A stretch of 64,000 nt of DNA from Desulfuromonas soudanensis (GTDB taxonomy: Bacteria > Desulfobacterota > Desulfuromonadia > Desulfuromonadales > WTL): NCBI RefSeq assembly GCF_001278055.1, contig NZ_CP010802.1, positions 62,001 through 126,000 on the forward strand, read 5' to 3'. Below the pieces are notes generated by a model. The model was not told the DNA's origin, did no database searches, and was given only the letters and a program-made list of their open reading frames with translations. Positions 62,131 to 64,000 of this stretch are shown here, piece by piece; within the stretch, counting starts at the first letter, position 1; every line of letters begins with the position of its first letter. The translations under genes were made by a program, and so were the position numbers.

Positions 62131-62778
62131 ATGAAAAAATCGTTATTGGGGTTGGTTGCATTGGTCTTTATTTCTTCCCTGTGGTCTTCCAGCGCCCTGG
62201 CGGTCGGAATCGGCGGATATGTCGATGTCTCCGGCGGCTCCGGTGAGGCCGAATGGGACTCGGATTTTCAGTCTTGGGATATCGACGCGAGTGCTGCAGC
62301 CTTCGGCTTCGTTCTTGATACCGCGCCGATGAATGAAAGAACGTTCAACTATCGACTCAATGCAGGATTGGCCGCCCAGAATTTTGAAGATGATTTGGGT
62401 GTTGAGATGGAGGCGGGGGGCATCTATGCCGAGAACATCTTCGGTTTCGCCCTGATCAGGGATGAGAACGTCCGCTGGTGGCTCGGTCCCCTGGTCCGAG
62501 TGGGGATTTACTCCGGTGAGACAGATCCCGTTAATATCGGTGGTGGCACCCAGCAAATCGACTTCACCTATGCCGAGTTCGGCATCGGCGCAGTGACCGG
62601 TGTGAACATCAACATCAATGACAGGCTGATTCTCGCCCCTTCCCTCGGTTTTAGAATTTGTGGCTTTGCCGGCACCGGTGAAATTAATGAGTATGTCGGG
62701 GGGGTGCATTATTACTGGGAAGAAGATATCTCCGGTGGGACCACATCGGCTTTTGCCAATTTTGCCGTGTTGTTCTGA
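62131..62778 (+). CDS. Small outer-membrane beta-barrel protein
   Basis: A 215-residue protein with a signal peptide (MKKSLLGLVALVFISSLW, cut after SALA) and alternating hydrophobic/polar strands ending in an aromatic residue (AFANFAVLF), typical of eight-stranded outer-membrane barrels. No closer family recognised. AGGGGG ribosome site. It follows the promoter-like motif copy 2. Confidence 0.8.
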   Translation: MKKSLLGLVALVFISSLWSSSALAVGIGGYVDVSGGSGEAEWDSDFQSWDIDASAAAFGFVLDTAPMNERTFNYRLNAGLAAQNFEDDLGVEMEAGGIYAENIFGFALIRDENVRWWLGPLVRVGIYSGETDPVNIGGGTQQIDFTYAEFGIGAVTGVNININDRLILAPSLGFRICGFAGTGEINEYVGGVHYYWEEDISGGTTSAFANFAVLF

Positions 62779-62789
62779 ACATAAAATGG

Positions 62790-62829
62790 TCGCGCCTGTA
62801 AAAACGTGATTCGGCATCTGCAGGCGCGA
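62790..62829. repeat. Inverted repeat after the beta-barrel gene
   Basis: TCGCGCCTG (62790-62798) and CAGGCGCGA (62821-62829) pair around a 22-nt loop. No T tract follows; perhaps a weak terminator. Confidence 0.5.
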
Positions 62830-62888
62830 TCGATCAAAACCTTAAATTCCAGGAATGTCACCTTTCCTAAAAAATGAAGGAAAATAAA

Positions 62889-63536
62889 ATGCAAAGAATA
62901 TTTTCTAAGGGGATAACCATCATCCTGATGATAGCGTGGTGCCTACCCACCCATAGTTTCGCTGCCGCAGGTGAAAAAGAGTTTAAAAATCTACTTTCAA
63001 CTCCTAAAGTCATTTCTAGGGTTCAAATACACACGGCCTACAACATGTTTACTGAAAACAGAAAAGTTCAAGCAATTAACTTTCGAGTTGGTGGCATAAT
63101 TCCAGCGGGCACTCCGGTAACAGTCGAGATTGTTGAACCTTCTTTAGATGATAGAAGTCTATTCGCCATGCCGGAAATTCGATTTACCACGCTTTCTGAT
63201 AATATCAATTACACGCTTAAATTCACGGAGCGCTACCACCCGGGCAAAACCGTTTACGATTACGCTAATCTAATGTTTGGCGTAAAAACATTTGGAGAGA
63301 TAACGGAGGGCAAATCAGCAGATGTCATTGATGCGATTCGTCGTTCGGCAGTTATCGAGGGAATGACCAAGGAGGAGGTTCTGATCTCCTACGGTTATCC
63401 AGCGGAACATCGCACTCCAAGCTTGCTCGCTAACACCTGGATTTACTGGGAAAATCGTCACACGGAAAAGAAAATATGTTTCAGCGAAGAAGAACTTGCC
63501 ATCTCCTGTAAAAAGTTAAAGAGCGAGGATCTTTAA
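62889..63536 (+). CDS. Secreted protein with BamE/SmpA-like C-terminal motif
   Basis: A 215-residue protein with a signal peptide (hydrophobic KGITIILMIAWCLPTHSFA). The N-terminal part (about 40-130) is of unknown type. The C-terminal part (about 160-215) reads VIEGMTKEEVLISYGYPAEH and WIYWENRHTEKKICF, which resembles BamE/SmpA-like domains. G+C is clearly below the flanking genes, suggesting recent acquisition. Start 62889 rather than 62874, because AAGGA lies upstream. Confidence 0.72.
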   Translation: MQRIFSKGITIILMIAWCLPTHSFAAAGEKEFKNLLSTPKVISRVQIHTAYNMFTENRKVQAINFRVGGIIPAGTPVTVEIVEPSLDDRSLFAMPEIRFTTLSDNINYTLKFTERYHPGKTVYDYANLMFGVKTFGEITEGKSADVIDAIRRSAVIEGMTKEEVLISYGYPAEHRTPSLLANTWIYWENRHTEKKICFSEEELAISCKKLKSEDL

Positions 63537-63660
63537 AATCTGACAGGAACCCGGCCTGGCACATCTGGTCGTGAGTGGTGCACTTGCAAATTGAATCTAC
63601 AGTCACCCAGCCTTCAGAAGTTAATGTGGAGATGTCCCTAGTTTTTTCTTAAAGGAGGAA

Positions 63661-64000
63661 ATGACGATGGAGATTCAGCATGGCTCATCCCCCACGGTTT
63701 TAGCCTTGGTTGATGAGAGTTCACTCAAACTCATTGATCGACTAGCTCCCCATAGCGACGCTGTGCGAAAGGCGAGTGACAGTCTCCTCGCAGCGGCAAA
63801 GGTCGGCGAAGTCGAGAATGCTGGCATCCTCCTGACAGGGATGGTGAAAGAGCTCGAGAAGATGAAATCACAGCCGACTGGCTTCATCGGCCGCTTTATT
63901 TCTGAAACGAAATGGGGTATTCGTCAAAAGGTCCTTGCGAGGAAAGCTGTGCGCACGGTGCTCGAAGAGATGAAAGCTGATTTCGAGCGTTCCCGTGACA
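63661..64000 (+). CDS. Uncharacterised protein, C-terminus outside window
   Basis: An open frame of at least 113 codons running off the right edge. AAAGGAGG is just upstream of ATG 63661 (or 63667). The visible part is helical and charged (VENAGILLTGMVKELEKM, RQKVLARKAVRTVLEEMKAD). No family recognised; the spacing of helices is faintly like toxic-anion-resistance (TelA-type) proteins, but that is not supported. Codon use is less G+C-rich than in the rest of the window. Confidence 0.6.
   Translation, partial: MTMEIQHGSSPTVLALVDESSLKLIDRLAPHSDAVRKASDSLLAAAKVGEVENAGILLTGMVKELEKMKSQPTGFIGRFISETKWGIRQKVLARKAVRTVLEEMKADFERSRD

Overview
The window is about 62-65% G+C, gene-dense chromosomal DNA. 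It most resembles a deltaproteobacterium of the Desulfuromonadales/Geobacterales type. Pointers are a Geobacter-style Hya uptake hydrogenase ending in a c-type cytochrome, a V/A-type ATPase operon, ATP-dependent PEP carboxykinase, c-di-GMP-linked response regulators (PilZ and MshEN types), a sigma-54 activator and a sigma-54 promoter, and CACAGAGGCACAGAG-type intergenic hairpin repeats. The assignment is inference from gene content; no rRNA or tRNA gene was found.

Layout. 1-3 kb: glmU-glmS (UDP-GlcNAc synthesis), divergent from a small unknown gene. 3.8-6.9 kb: patatin-like phospholipase and a B12-binding radical SAM protein. 6.9-12.4 kb: a REC-PilZ-GAF regulator, a thioredoxin-fold protein lacking CxxC, a translationally coupled dehydrogenase-dehydrogenase-cupin operon, and a MshEN-REC regulator. 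12.5-16 kb: chaperones ClpB and two Hsp20. 16-19 kb: YaiI-like protein, a small membrane protein, a sigma-54 activator with an apparent frameshift, CreA. 19.1-25.9 kb: pstS-pstC-pstA-pstB-phoU with enlarged permeases and a Pho-box-like promoter. 26-31.2 kb: YaeQ, an orphan, DoxX, and an RtcB/archease RNA-repair operon. 31.3-35.9 kb: hydrogenase operon. 35.9-43.7 kb: nine-gene V/A-type ATPase operon on the other strand. 44-49 kb: pckA, a glycine-zipper lipoprotein, Bpt, a methyltransferase, a RIO-like kinase and an overlooked 35-residue Lys-rich protein. 49.5-58.8 kb: a run of envelope/stress genes, partly behind a sigma-54 promoter. 59.3-61.2 kb: recQ. 61.3-64 kb: a non-coding inverted-repeat element, a beta-barrel protein, and lower-G+C genes reaching the edge.

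How the parts fit. The hydrogenase would pass electrons from H2 to cytochrome b and perhaps the lipoprotein cytochrome c, while the neighbouring rotary ATPase links ion gradients to ATP. The pst system, ClpB/Hsp20, RtcB and the 49-58 kb block point to nutrient and envelope stress handling.

Most notable: a Cys-to-Asp change at the hydrogenase proximal cluster; a roughly 0.5-kb inverted-repeat element at 61.3-61.8 kb; a duplicated terminator-plus-promoter-like module at 58.9 and 61.9 kb whose downstream motif recurs at 48.1 kb; the frameshifted sigma-54 activator; and several small or degenerate proteins.
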